DNA of 64,000 nucleotides from Parapristionchus giblindavisi (GCA_943737045.1 CALSFV010000032.1:455501-519500), one strand, 5' to 3'. Shown: positions 30,908 through 41,590, counted from the first letter of the stretch. Made by a program: numbers and translations. Notes: generated from the letters alone by a model not told the origin.

Positions 30908-31572
30908 CTGATTTATGATATATTTCACTTATATTTCACTAAGTGCACTCTCCCGCTATAGCAACGCTCTATCGTAGACAAAGACAGTGAACGGAGAATT
31001 GCCAGGGAGTTTCAAATTAGCTCGGGGCGCACCATTAATGAACACATCGAGCTAATTTGAAAACCTTTGCGCTAAAATCTCTTTGACCTCACATTTTCTA
31101 ACGATTCTAGAAATCGCTATTAGATCTAGTTCATCCCTATTATATGCCCATGAAAATCGAAATCACCGGACCCTCTTCACTTTTCCTGCCCAAGTCAAAA
31201 TACCCCCCACTACCCCTATTGACCCATCGAATAAATCAATGCTCACGGGTATACTGTAGCATATAAACGCATAAATACTATTCTTGTTTCATCACAGTTT
31301 ATCAATCATTCGTTTGGGACACGGGATACATTGGATACGGTAGGATATGAAACAGCGTAAAGATCAAAGATCTAAGATCACAGTGAACAAAGATCACAGT
31401 GATCAAAGATCAAAGATCACAATGATCACAGTTCGGTCAACGAGAAAGAGATATTGCACGTATGGCCACTCAACAGTATGGAAGAAAACCCGTTGCTATG
31501 ATTAGCCTATATTAGTGGATAAAAAAAGAAAAACAAACAAATATATGTATATTTGTCCTGAAGGGACTACTA
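30908..31572. repeat. Inter-unit sequence between copies M4 and M5
   Basis: Shared flank with the ctcggggcgcaccattaatgaac palindrome, the tatactgtagcatataaacgc block and an enlarged GATC-rich microsatellite (31366-31430). No exon. Confidence 0.7.
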
Positions 31573-32152
31573 CAGTCCCGCCCGATCGCCCTGTCTAAAC
31601 GCGGCACGCCCGGCACGCGGCGTGCCGCCTGTGCCGCATCTCGTTTTACGAGCTGAATACTGTTTCTAAAAATATGGAAAGTGTACTAATCGTTGTTATG
31701 TTCGATATGATTCAGAATGCCACAGAAACCAAAATTTTTGCTTGACTCTAGATAGTGCAACACACTTTGGCAATTTCGTAGGTATACTGTAATGCTACCG
31801 TATGCTATATTTAAATTTTGAATTTCCCACAATTTTTATTCAGAAATGCATAAAAACGCGAAAACAGGAATCACTCAATACGACACGATGGTCAAAAATA
31901 GGGGGAAATTCAAAATTTGAATATTGTATACGGTAGCATTACAGTATACCTACGAAATTGCCAAAGTGTGTTGCACTATCTAGAGTCAAGCAAAAATTTT
32001 GGTTTCTGTGGCATTCTGAATCATATCGAACATAACAATGATTAGTACACTTTTCATATTTTTAGAAACAGTATTCAGCCCGTAAAACGAGATGCGGCAC
32101 AGGCGGCACGCCGCGACGTGCCGCGTTTAGACAGGGCGATCGGGCGGGACTG
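31573..32152. mobile_element. 580 bp palindromic element with TA target duplication
   Basis: Ends CAGTCCCGCCCGATCGCCC and GGGCGATCGGGCGGGACTG, flanked by TA on both sides. Removal restores ggactac-TA-taatag as in other units. The arms are about 270 bp and highly similar, enclosing a loop of about 80 bp (31820-31905). The outer 70 bp are GC-rich with nested small palindromes (ggcacgccgc). TA duplication suggests a Tc1/mariner-mobilised foldback element. No coding sequence. Confidence 0.88.
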
Positions 32153-32257
32153 TATAATAGAGATTTGGTATTGATTTGCGAAAGACGAAAAGCCTAAATA
32201 AATCAGTAAATAAATCAATAAATCAATCAATAAATCTTTAAAAAATCAATCAATAAA

Positions 32258-32716
32258 TCATTCTAAAGCTCCTTCCACATATGCTGCCGCATTGTTCTGT
32301 TGGGCAAATCGTGAACCCAGTGCGTCCGGTACGCTTCATTGCCTGTATTATGATGGATTACTGTTTAGAATTGATCTTTGACCTCTCATTCTAAGAACTA
32401 AGAACAATAAAAAGTAAGTTACTTTTGGCACACTACCTACTTATAATTTAGCCTGCAAATCAGGAGTATGTGAGTACTCAAAGATAGACAGAGAGTGTGT
32501 TACGGTTCTATACGGTACCCAGAACTGGAGATCGAGACACAGTACCCTCTATGCAACATCCAGAGCGAGTTAGAGTTGTTTACGTTACCCAAAGATTGAC
32601 TCAGAGTGGGTTATGGTACCGAAATATGGACTTAGAGTGGGTTACGGTACCTGGACGAATCCGCCAAAGTTGGCGGGCGTGTAGAGCATGGAGAGGGTGG
32701 CGATGGAGCGGATTAT
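32258..32716 (-). pseudogene. Array gene copy M5: exon G and half of exon F
   Basis: Minus-strand G at 32258-32342 is two bases short (gtgcgtccgg for gtgcgcgtccgg), which shifts its frame. F at 32651-32716 keeps its 3' 66 nt and donor. A foldback element begins at 32717 exactly where F breaks off. The F-G intron here is the mirror image of 34036-34230. Confidence 0.75.
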
Positions 32717-33840
32717 CACGGATCTCCTGTAAGAATGAAAGAAGCCAACCGACAGTTTTTAAACTTTTCTCACCGATTTGGACGAGATTTAAATGATTGA
32801 CCATAGTGAGGTAAAGGAGAAGGCCTAGGCACTTGATTTCGCCAAATTTGCATTTTTATCGATTTTTTGATCTTCCACTTCTGGCAGCCATATCTCCCTC
32901 AATTTTTGACCTACAACAAAAAATTTTTTTTCCAATCGATTCGAAATGAACTAATCTAGAAGATACTCAAGAAAGGATACGTGCAAAAACGCGATTTTCT
33001 ACCTGTTTTCTTCAAAAAACTGATTTTTTGAGTACAAAATGCTAATTTTCTCAAAACTTTTCCACAAAGGATACGATTTTTATTCGCGATTCTGATTCCC
33101 CATCCTCGAATTGAGGTACGTACATATTTCATCACTCATAACTCACGACAAGCCATATCGATCCTCAGAGAGTGCCGGACTTAGCGTTATTTTCATTCAA
33201 AAATACATTTCTTATCTCACGTCTCCTCATTTTCATGCAAATGACCAAGCATAGTATACCAATCGAAAGCTCTCGACGAGCTCTACAAAAATGACTTAGT
33301 AGTACAAGTCATGAAATTTGACCGTATTCAAGATATTCTAGAAAATCCGTTTTTTTCACTGGCAATTGTTGTGCAATGTAATCACTCTCTGAGGATCGAT
33401 ATGGCTTGTCGTGAGTTATGAGTGATGAAATATGTACGTACCTCAATTCGAGGATGGGGAATCAGAATCGCGAATAAAAATCGTATCCTTTGTGGAAAAG
33501 TTTTGAGAAAATTAGCATTTTGTACTCAAAAAATCAGTTTTTTGAAGAAAACAGGTAGAAAATCGCATTTTTGCACGTATCCTTTCTTGAGTATCTTCTA
33601 GATTAGTTCATTTCGAATCGATTGGAAAAAAAATATTTTGTTGTAGGTCAAAAATTGAGGGAGATATGGCTGCCAGAAGTGGAAGATCAAAAAATCGATA
33701 AAAATGCAAATTTGGCGAAATCAAGTGCCTAGGCCTTCTCCTTTACCTCACTATGGTCAATCATTTAAATCTCGTCCAAATCGGTGAGAAAAGTTTAAAA
33801 ACTGTCGGTTGGCTTCTTTCATTCTTACAGGAGATCCGTG
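32717..33840. mobile_element. 1.12 kb foldback element, CACGGATCTCC ends
   Basis: Almost perfect inverted arms of about 430 bp begin CACGGATCTCCTGTAAGAATG and end in its complement. The spacer is about 250 bp, itself partly inverted (actcataactcacgacaagcc and its complement at 33165 and 33400). The terminal 16 bases match the TIR of the 2.5 kb element at 25486 except for one base. No simple target duplication is visible, because the left flank is exon F in minus orientation and the right flank is an AT-rich repeat. Confidence 0.85.
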
Positions 33841-34030
33841 TTAAAGTCTACTTAAACTACGTCACAGACTTTAAGTAGACTTTAAGTAAACTTTAAGTGA
33901 AAGAACATTTGACGAAATGCATTACAGTATACCACACCACTTTAAGTAGACTTACGTCTCACTTTAAGTTTACTTAAAGTCTACTTAAAGTGGGAAAGTT
34001 TAAGTAGACTTTAAGTGGCAAAATACCAGA
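33841..34030. repeat. ACTTTAAGT inverted-repeat cluster
   Basis: Dense runs of tttaagtagactttaagt and its complement form several possible hairpins between the foldback element and the resumed F-G intron. Same motif family as 23640-23770. Confidence 0.7.
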
Positions 34031-34035
34031 GTGTG

Positions 34036-35338
34036 TCTCGATCTCCAGTTCTGGGTACCGTATAGAACCGTAACACACTCTCTGTCTATCTTTGAGTACT
34101 CACATACTCCTGATTTGCAGGCTAAATTATAAGTAGGTAGTGTGCGAAAAGTAACTTACTTTTTATTGTTCTTAGTTCTTAGAATGAGAGGTCAAAGATC
34201 AATTCTAAACAGTAATCCATCATAATACAGGCAATGAAGCGTACCGGACGCGCACTGGGTTCACGATTTGCCCAACCGAACAATGCGGCAGCATATGTGG
34301 AAGGCGCTTCAGAATGATTTATTGATTGATTTATAGATTTATTGTTTGATTTATTGATTTATTTAGGCTTTTTCGTCTTTCGCAAATCAATACCAAATCT
34401 CTATTATAGTAGTGCCTTCAGGGCAAATATACATATATTTGATTGTTTTTCTTCTCATAGATTTGATTGTTTTTCTTCTCTAATCATAGCAACGGGTTTT
34501 CTTCCATATTGTTGAGTGGCCATACGTGCAATATCTCCTTCACGTTGACCGAACTGTGATCATTGTGATCTTTGATCTTTGATCTTTGCCCTGTTTCATA
34601 TCCTACCGTATCCAAGGTATCTCGTGTCCCACACGATCGATAAACTGTGATGAAATGAGTAAAGTATTTATGCGTTTACATGCTACAGTATACCCGTGAG
34701 CATTGATTTATTCGAATATTGGAGTCTGGGGGAAGTTTGACTTGGGCAGGAAAAGTGAACAAGGCCCGGTGATTCTTAGTTTCATGTACATATAATAGGG
34801 GTCATGATGAACTGCAGCAGTGATAATATAGTTTGTTTCTTGATACTTTATATTATCCAAAATTCTTTCCAAACGTTAGAAAAATGAGCTCAGAGAGATT
34901 TCAGCGCGGAGAGTTCCAAATTAGCTCGAGGTGTTCATTAAAGGTGCGCCACGAGCGAATTTTAAACTCTCCACGCTGTCACTCACTCACTCTTGCTCAC
35001 TCTTGCTTTTGTCCACGAGAGAGCGTTGCCATACACTCACAGAAATAAACCCTACCCCAGTGCACCAAACTAAACGGTCTGGGTTTGAAACACTTGTATT
35101 TAAGGGTTCTCAGGATAGGGCTTTAAAAGTTTTTGGTGCTCAGGGAACATGAGCTAGGGTTTATTTATGTGAGGTAGCGGAGTGAAATTAGTGAAATTTA
35201 AGGGAAATATATCATAAATCAGTGGGCTCTTCGGTCTTTTCTCCCTTCGTCGATCTTATACTACGGGATAGTGATGGAGATGGGGGAGGTGAGGAGGGAG
35301 GCTAAGACGCCAGCGATTCCAGGGTGAAAGTTAACGAC
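34036..35338 (+). repeat. 1303-bp duplication, first copy
   Basis: Identical by eye to 37440-38742 at a constant offset of 3404 bp, starting at tctcgatctcc and ending at gttaacgac. It contains part of an F-G intron, exon G (34231-34317), the inter-unit flank and exon A with the start of B. With the intervening copy P1 it forms a tandem duplication whose second repeat is cut short. Confidence 0.92.
34231..34317 (+). pseudogene. Exon G (isolated 3' exon in the first duplicate)
   Basis: 87 nt after acatacag-type acceptor, open, ending cttcagaatga. It equals 37635-37721 base for base. Its upstream exons were replaced by the foldback element and inverted M5 sequence. Confidence 0.75.
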
Positions 35339-35769
35339 CCCCTGGAAAATGATACATAATACAATATTGAATATTTCCAAAATTCCCAGTATTGCCAATA
35401 TTCGCGATATACAACATCCCTCAGGTCGAGGCGAGAGTGAGCTGACTCCCTTCTTCTCCACTCTCACTTGCTTCATTATCGCATCAGCCGATGTGCTCGT
35501 CGTGATTCTCACACTGATTGCAAGGTATACTGTAGTTTTGTCAATCGATTTTTGGTTACGGTAGATTGGCAGATATTGAAATATATTGTGAGAAACAGAG
35601 GATTACTGTATATGATTTTATTTGATCTTTGATCTTTGTTCAGACTGGAGACGGGTCTGATTCTGCTGTCAACACTGCTCGTTCTTCTCTTTATCGATGT
35701 AACCACTGAGACTCAAGCAGTGTCACCCAAAGTGAGATCTTATTCCAATGTTCAATGCTCTGTCGAAAA

Positions 35770-35962
35770 CATACATGGGCGCCGACATGGGGGTGCCCTG
35801 TAAAATTATGGGTTTTCGAAAATTTGTGTGACCCCCCCCCCCCTGTAAAATGACGTTTAGGTGAAATTTTTGAAAAGAAAGTGAATGCCCCCTGTAAAAT
35901 TTACCATTTTTCGTTCGGATGCCCCCTGTAGAATCGAGCTCCAGGTACCCCGCCCATGTATG
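35770..35962. mobile_element. MITE with CATACATGGGCG ends in the D-E intron
   Basis: Ends CATACATGGGCGCC and CGCCCATGTATG, flanked by GTCGAAAA and GCCGAAAA (7 of 8 match). The empty site ctgtcgaaaagaatagata is seen at 23120-23150 in reverse. The repeated word ccccctgtaaaat marks the interior. The same insertion is present at 53806-53993, so it predates the duplication of these units. Confidence 0.82.
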
Positions 35963-36317
35963 GCCGAAAAGAATAGATAAGCAGAGGAAACTCTCCTCGT
36001 TTTACACACTATCTCGCCTTTTTCTCTTTTCTTTTCGCGGTTTTCCTCGACATTTACGCTCGCGTCTCTAAGGGAAACTCAATTATCTTAGGAGACTGAA
36101 AATATGTTTATACATTCCAGACAGTTTAGTTTATCAAGTGTGTTGCCACATGTAGATACTGTTTGTTTTTCGAAGTTGAGGGGGTGTGGCGGGAGAGGAA
36201 ATCTAGAAATTATCTTTTCAAACTTCATTTTACTTCATTTTTGAGTCGTTTTCAAACAAATTTAGTTATCTTCCCTTGTTCGCATGATCAAATCGCTATA
36301 TATTATTGGCATATTCC

Positions 36318-36480
36318 ATAGGGCGAAAAGCATATTACAAAGTACCAAGTCTGACAGGATTTTGAGCCAAAATTTAACAAAAATATATAAAAAACCTGAC
36401 CGGATTTTAAGCTAAATTTGCCTAAAATGAAAAAAACTTGCCGGATTTTTAAAACCGATAACCTAGCTATTCGACCTATG
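36318..36480. mobile_element. MITE of the ATAGGTCGAA family, longer variant
   Basis: Inverse of 22638-22799 including both flanking nonamers (ggcatattc and ggcatagtc), at the same point of the D-E intron. Confidence 0.75.
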
Positions 36481-36959
36481 GCATAGTCATTACTTTCAGG
36501 AACAAGGTTTACTCAATTCGGCCGATCTCACCGTGAACTCTGTGCGTCCGATCGATGCATTCGGCACCATTCCTATCCTGCATCTCGCAGCGATCGCCCT
36601 TGATATGGTAGTGCAGGTGAGCGAGAGTATTGATCGATTTTGGATGATATTCGATGGTTACGACTCCTAGATTGTGGTTTTATAGATAATAGTCATATTA
36701 GCATTTTTCTGAAACACGAAATCGAGTGGCGCTCTGTGCGACCATTGCTCTCGCGAGCTGATTATTAATATATCGCGTGCCATTTAAGTGAAACCTTGGA
36801 CAGGCCGAAGATTTAAGTCTCGTTTTTTGCATTGTAAATTGCGTAGGAACGAGATTTCTAATTTCGACTATATTAACTTTATTCATGAAACTTGAAATGA
36901 AGATGTGCTCCGGCCAATTTTTGCTCTAGTGATCAAACAATCATTACACGCACCTATTC

Positions 36960-37085
36960 TGTCTTATAAAACCGTTTGTCGTCAAACGAGACGTCACAAG
37001 CTTAGGCGGAGACGTTTACCGGAAATGCTCCGCCTTCGCTTGTGACGTCGCGATTGCTGACAAACAGTTTACCGCGCTTCATGGA
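36960..37085. repeat. GACGTCACAAGC hairpin in the E-F intron (P1)
   Basis: gacgtcacaagcttaggcgga and ctccgccttcgcttgtgacgtc face each other around a short GC-rich loop, between the outer words accgtttgtcg and cggtttaccgcg-like sequence. Confidence 0.7.
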
Positions 37086-37439
37086 TACCTGTACAGATTT
37101 GGTTTAGGAACCACTGTTGATTGCGGGTGTATGCATCTCATTGATTATCGATTATCGATTAGCGTCCTTATCATCACTTTGATTGTTCAAACCAATCAAT
37201 AATATATTCCAGATTCCCCTAATCGCCTCTCCTCCTCGTTTGCTTCTCTCGTCCATCTACATAATCTGCTTCATCGCCACCCTCTCCATGCTCTTCACGC
37301 CCGCCAACTTTGGCGGATTCGTCCAGGTACCGTAACCCAGTCTAAGTCCATATTTCGGTACCATAACCCACTCTGCGTCAATCTTTGGGTAACGTAAACA
37401 ACTCTAACTCGCTCTGGATGTTGCATAGAGGGTACTGTC

Positions 37440-38742
37440 TCTCGATCTCCAGTTCTGGGTACCGTATAGAACCGTAACACACTCTCTGTCTATCTTTGAG
37501 TACTCACATACTCCTGATTTGCAGGCTAAATTATAAGTAGGTAGTGTGCGAAAAGTAACTTACTTTTTATTGTTCTTAGTTCTTAGAATGAGAGGTCAAA
37601 GATCAATTCTAAACAGTAATCCATCATAATACAGGCAATGAAGCGTACCGGACGCGCACTGGGTTCACGATTTGCCCAACCGAACAATGCGGCAGCATAT
37701 GTGGAAGGCGCTTCAGAATGATTTATTGATTGATTTATAGATTTATTGTTTGATTTATTGATTTATTTAGGCTTTTTCGTCTTTCGCAAATCAATACCAA
37801 ATCTCTATTATAGTAGTGCCTTCAGGGCAAATATACATATATTTGATTGTTTTTCTTCTCATAGATTTGATTGTTTTTCTTCTCTAATCATAGCAACGGG
37901 TTTTCTTCCATATTGTTGAGTGGCCATACGTGCAATATCTCCTTCACGTTGACCGAACTGTGATCATTGTGATCTTTGATCTTTGATCTTTGCCCTGTTT
38001 CATATCCTACCGTATCCAAGGTATCTCGTGTCCCACACGATCGATAAACTGTGATGAAATGAGTAAAGTATTTATGCGTTTACATGCTACAGTATACCCG
38101 TGAGCATTGATTTATTCGAATATTGGAGTCTGGGGGAAGTTTGACTTGGGCAGGAAAAGTGAACAAGGCCCGGTGATTCTTAGTTTCATGTACATATAAT
38201 AGGGGTCATGATGAACTGCAGCAGTGATAATATAGTTTGTTTCTTGATACTTTATATTATCCAAAATTCTTTCCAAACGTTAGAAAAATGAGCTCAGAGA
38301 GATTTCAGCGCGGAGAGTTCCAAATTAGCTCGAGGTGTTCATTAAAGGTGCGCCACGAGCGAATTTTAAACTCTCCACGCTGTCACTCACTCACTCTTGC
38401 TCACTCTTGCTTTTGTCCACGAGAGAGCGTTGCCATACACTCACAGAAATAAACCCTACCCCAGTGCACCAAACTAAACGGTCTGGGTTTGAAACACTTG
38501 TATTTAAGGGTTCTCAGGATAGGGCTTTAAAAGTTTTTGGTGCTCAGGGAACATGAGCTAGGGTTTATTTATGTGAGGTAGCGGAGTGAAATTAGTGAAA
38601 TTTAAGGGAAATATATCATAAATCAGTGGGCTCTTCGGTCTTTTCTCCCTTCGTCGATCTTATACTACGGGATAGTGATGGAGATGGGGGAGGTGAGGAG
38701 GGAGGCTAAGACGCCAGCGATTCCAGGGTGAAAGTTAACGAC
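37440..38742 (+). repeat. 1303-bp duplication, second copy
   Basis: Second copy of 34036-35338. It continues past the shared end into the normal B exon sequence (ggcttcggcgttatgcc), so this copy is the ancestral arrangement at the 3' junction and the first copy carries the deletion. Confidence 0.92.
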
Positions 38743-38803
38743 GGCTTCGGCGTTATGCCACTCGCCTCTCTCTTCGTACTCGCAGAGGCCATCACATTTC
38801 CAG
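38627..38803 (+). pseudogene. Array gene copy P2: exon A/B only
   Basis: B1-type exon from the aaatcag acceptor to tttccag before gtacgg. The frame has an in-frame TAA in aggctaagac. The hydrophobic end (ASLFVLAEAITFP-like) is kept. Downstream, the unit stops near 38870 and none of C to G follows. Confidence 0.65.
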
Positions 38804-38879
38804 GTACGGTATCCTAGAATACGGTAGATGTGGGGGGAGGCTTGATTATTGTAGTCCATTGGAGGACATGGTACCCAGT

Positions 38880-39440
38880 TGGTGACCGGAACGGAACCGG
38901 AACGTTCACCTATAAGGAACCAGTTACAGTACACAAAATGAATCGATGAATAACTACTGTAGACAATAAATGAATGAATAATCAATAACTACTGTACCCA
39001 ATCAATCAATAAATAATTAACCGTATCTCTCCTGTAAGGGTATTTCTCACAAGGATATTCTTCGAGTTCACATCACAATGTGCCATTCGTGCCTTTCTTC
39101 TCGTCTTATTCGTATCCGTCATCGTTCGGCGCCCTGGCGCCTGTCGATCGCGTGTACAGTGAGCGTCATCGCAGAAAGTATGGGAAGTCGAGGGAATCCT
39201 TGGGACAAATTTGGCACCGAGCCAACTATCCCTGTCACCATACCAACTCTTAGACTTATTGTTAGACTTATTCTTGGCACAGTGCCAATCCTAAGCCTAA
39301 GCTTATCCTTGGCACAGTGTCAATCCTAAGCCTAAGCTTATTCTTGGCACAGTGCCAAGCCTAAGCCTAAGCTTATTCTTGGCACAGTGCCAAGCCTAAG
39401 CCTAAGCATAAAAGCTCAGAACAATTCGACAAAAGACGAA
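38880..39440. repeat. Non-array block with ggcacagtgccaa tandem repeats
   Basis: About 39235-39410 holds four copies of a roughly 33-bp unit containing cttattcttggcacagtgcc and aagcctaagcctaag. Each unit contains the palindrome ttggcacagtgccaa. Upstream are attcatt words and an unrecognised stretch (39050-39230). No supported gene. Confidence 0.7.
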
Positions 39441-39448
39441 TACTCTTG

Positions 39449-39512
39449 CCGGAGGTCGAACCATCGTCACATCGATCCGAAGACCGACGCGTTATCCAGT
39501 AGACCACAGGAG
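39449..39512 (-). pseudogene. tRNA-derived fragment, arginine TCG-like
   Basis: On the minus strand, gtctactggataacgcg resembles a tRNA D-arm, cggtcttcggat an anticodon arm with TCG, and tggttcgacctcc a T-arm. The T-stem and acceptor stem do not pair convincingly. It may be a tRNA pseudogene or the head of a SINE; a working tRNA is unlikely. Confidence 0.4.
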
Positions 39513-39579
39513 TTCGTTGTCGGAGACGATCGCGCGCATGCTATGGGGAGAGGCGGTTGCGCAGTTGCACTGGGTACAA

Positions 39580-39690
39580 GGGTGAGTGGAGTAGAGGGGG
39601 AAGGAGAGGAGGGATTGGTGGAGGAGAGGAAGGGTGAGAGTGAAGAAGGGGGAGAGGGAGAGAATGGGAGGGGAGAGGGAGATATACGTC
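39580..39690. repeat. Purine-rich low-complexity tract
   Basis: About 110 bp of G and A only or nearly so (gggagagggagagaatggg and similar). The open frames crossing it are compositional. Confidence 0.8.
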
Positions 39691-39959
39691 TTTCCGTTCA
39701 TGTGAATTTATATCATTCTACCCCTCTTGTTACGAAAAAAATCTTTTTATTAATCTTACTCGATTATATCAATTTATTGTTTTTTTTCGAGAGAGATCGA
39801 TTGCCAGAGGATTAGATTAGAAAAATCTATTCGTATCATGAATTCAGAATGAAACATAGCACAACAAAATATAAAAGTTGAGAAAAGGGAGCCAAGGAAG
39901 ATTTTCTAAATTAAACCCCGCAAACATATTAATTACATTAAATATTGCCTACTATAAAT

Positions 39960-40470
39960 ATGAATGTGGCTAAATGTTGATCTTTGATCTATCAATGTCG
40001 CTTTTCGCTTTTCTTCAACTTCCCACATTAGAATACAGAAGAGCCATCCGTGATCTCCAATTTCTCCATAGCACAGTACATAACTATTCTTTATTTGACT
40101 CCTCTCACTTATACTATATTGATTGTAATAGAATTAGCCATCGTTATAGGATATCACTACCTTTTTGTATTCCCAAATCCCTTTCCACTTGTGCCTCTAG
40201 ATCTCTGTCCACGTGGAACTCCCTCACCCAAGAGCTTGTCTCTTCCCCTCCCCATATATTCCGTGCAGGGATACTAAATTTGCCCCCTCACAATATTATA
40301 ACTCAATCTCGTATTCGTCCTTAATATCATTATTCAGCTAAAACTGCCACTCCCCAACCGAAATCGCTTAAGCGACGGAACTCCATCACTCCCTTATTGC
40401 TTCATTCATTCATTATTCTTGATTTTAACTGATGGATAAAGAAATAAATAAATAAATAAATAAATAAATG
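39960..40470 (+). mobile_element. 5'-truncated LINE: RT C-terminus plus 3' end with (AAAT)n tail
   Basis: The frame 39974-40324 reads LPTLEYRRAIRDLQFLHSTV and later STWNSLTQE, the usual end of CR1/Jockey-type ORF2 proteins (LEYRR..DL.F and a WNSL motif before the last residues). The 3' part has cgaaatcgcttaagcgacgg, related to 1195-1220, and ends in an aaataaataaat tail at 40433-40470. About 115 codons of an ORF2 normally near 900 remain. Confidence 0.7.
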
Positions 40471-40916
40471 TCAAATATAGTAAATGATCTCTCCCCACAC
40501 AGTTTCGTTGTCTTCTTCTTCGACAAGTGCAGTTTATACGAACAATACACAGTACTACGGAATCTACATTCTGTACTCTGTAGTACAGAATGGAAATTCG
40601 AAACAAAAGTAAGCTATATCATATTTGTGGCTGATAAAAGTTATACTCGGGCGTACTTTTGGAAACAAAATATTTACCCCGACTACTGCCCACATATTTA
40701 TTCACTCAGACAGTGGCCATTCGCCAGGAAAATTGACGTTAAAAGACTAATTAAAAGTGATATAATATGGGAATGATGCAATTAGCGTCTGGTTGATAGA
40801 GAGATCAAAGATCAAAGAATGAGAAATGTATGAAATATTGATTGATACACATAAGAAGAGGTGATAGTGATATGCGATCCGGATTGAGGGGAATAAGGTA
40901 CAATATCAAAATATTG

Positions 40917-41322
40917 GAATTTAAAAAAAATAAATAGCTTGATAAAATAAATAATACTGCAAATTACAGTATGACTCGATTAGTGCTGCTATGCAGTGTG
41001 GCGAATCGTGATAAACTTTTTTCCTTATTTTTGCATGTTTTTAAACGTTTTTCTTTGTTCATTTCATTTATTCCGACTTGAATTTTGTATTGTGCGCATG
41101 CGTACAGCAAGCAATCAGAAAGATAAGCCTTTTTGTCAGGGCAACGTGTTTTCGCAAAAAATACTCAACCAGAAGTGCGCAGCATGCCCTCTCGCATGCC
41201 CTCTATCAACCGAAAACAGACATGCGCACAATACAAAATTAAAGTCGGAATAAATGAAATGAACAAAGAATAACGTTTAAAAAACATGTTATTTTATCAA
41301 GCTATTTATTTTTTTAAAACTC
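40917..41322. mobile_element. Foldback element with aaaaaataaatagcttgat ends
   Basis: The ends taaatagcttgataaaataa and ttattttatcaagctattta are inverted. A second inverted pair lies inside (aacgtttttctttgttcattt and aaatgaacaaagaataacgtt; gtgcgcatg and catgcgcac). The loop near 41110-41210 repeats gcatgccctct. No coding sequence. The array unit is not present around it. Confidence 0.75.
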
Positions 41323-41590
41323 CAAACTTAATGAGATAAAATAGTTCAGACACAGAGTAATACAACAAAAAAACTTCGACACCTGATATTCACAGAGTAA
41401 TAATTCGATGGGATATGAGGAGTCACCCGGGGTCACCCCGCGTACCGCATTTTAACTGGGGGAATCTTCTGTACTGTACAAGGAAAACCAATAGTGGGTC
41501 CTAAACGAAATATGTATATAGATGAAGCGCGGCAAACCGTTTGCCAGCAACCGTGAGGTCACAAGCGTAGGCGGAGAATTTCTGGCAAAC
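41323..41590. other. Short non-array spacer returning to the unit
   Basis: Contains acactgatattcacagagtaa-like low-information sequence, then from about 41490 re-enters the E-F intron (ggtcctaaacgaaat and the gcaaccgtgaggtcacaagcg hairpin half), which is fused directly to the end of exon F. Confidence 0.5.

Larger units (their letters stand above)
35225..37721 (+). pseudogene. Array gene copy P1, best C-to-G copy
   Basis: Exons C 35425-35524, D 35644-35731, E 36500-36616, F 37213-37326, G 37635-37721. All have AG/GT borders and compatible phases, giving about 168 open codons. Counting from the first full codon of C, hydrophobic stretches lie at about 9-32 (C), 38-52 (D), 80-100 (E) and 111-130 (F). 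This predicts four membrane passes, and exon B would add a fifth. G is a polar tail ending EGASE. Upstream, exon A (from 35223) and a B1-type B are damaged: B has an in-frame TAA (aggctaagac) and is cut at 35338 before its donor. The protein family is unrecognised. The open C-G frame suggests the lesion in B is recent, or that another first exon is used. Confidence 0.75.

Noticed and set aside
35509..35706. Minus-strand ORF with TSIKRRTSSVDSRIRPVSS
   Set aside because: Antisense of exon D and its flanks. The sense exon has conserved borders in ten copies.
38665..38985. Minus-strand ORF of 106 codons with YRTWKCDGLCEYEERGEWHN, seen also opposite exon B in other copies
   Set aside because: It looks protein-like, but it is antisense to exon B. 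Plus-strand splice borders and phases link B to C in all well-preserved copies, while the minus reading needs different frames in different copies.
39449..39512. Functional arginine tRNA gene
   Set aside because: D- and anticodon-arm words are good, but T-stem and acceptor-stem pairing fails, so only a pseudogene or SINE-like fragment is claimed.
39387..39815. 142-codon plus-strand ORF
   Set aside because: Runs through a tRNA-like segment and a purine tract. Composition explains its openness and no domain is visible.
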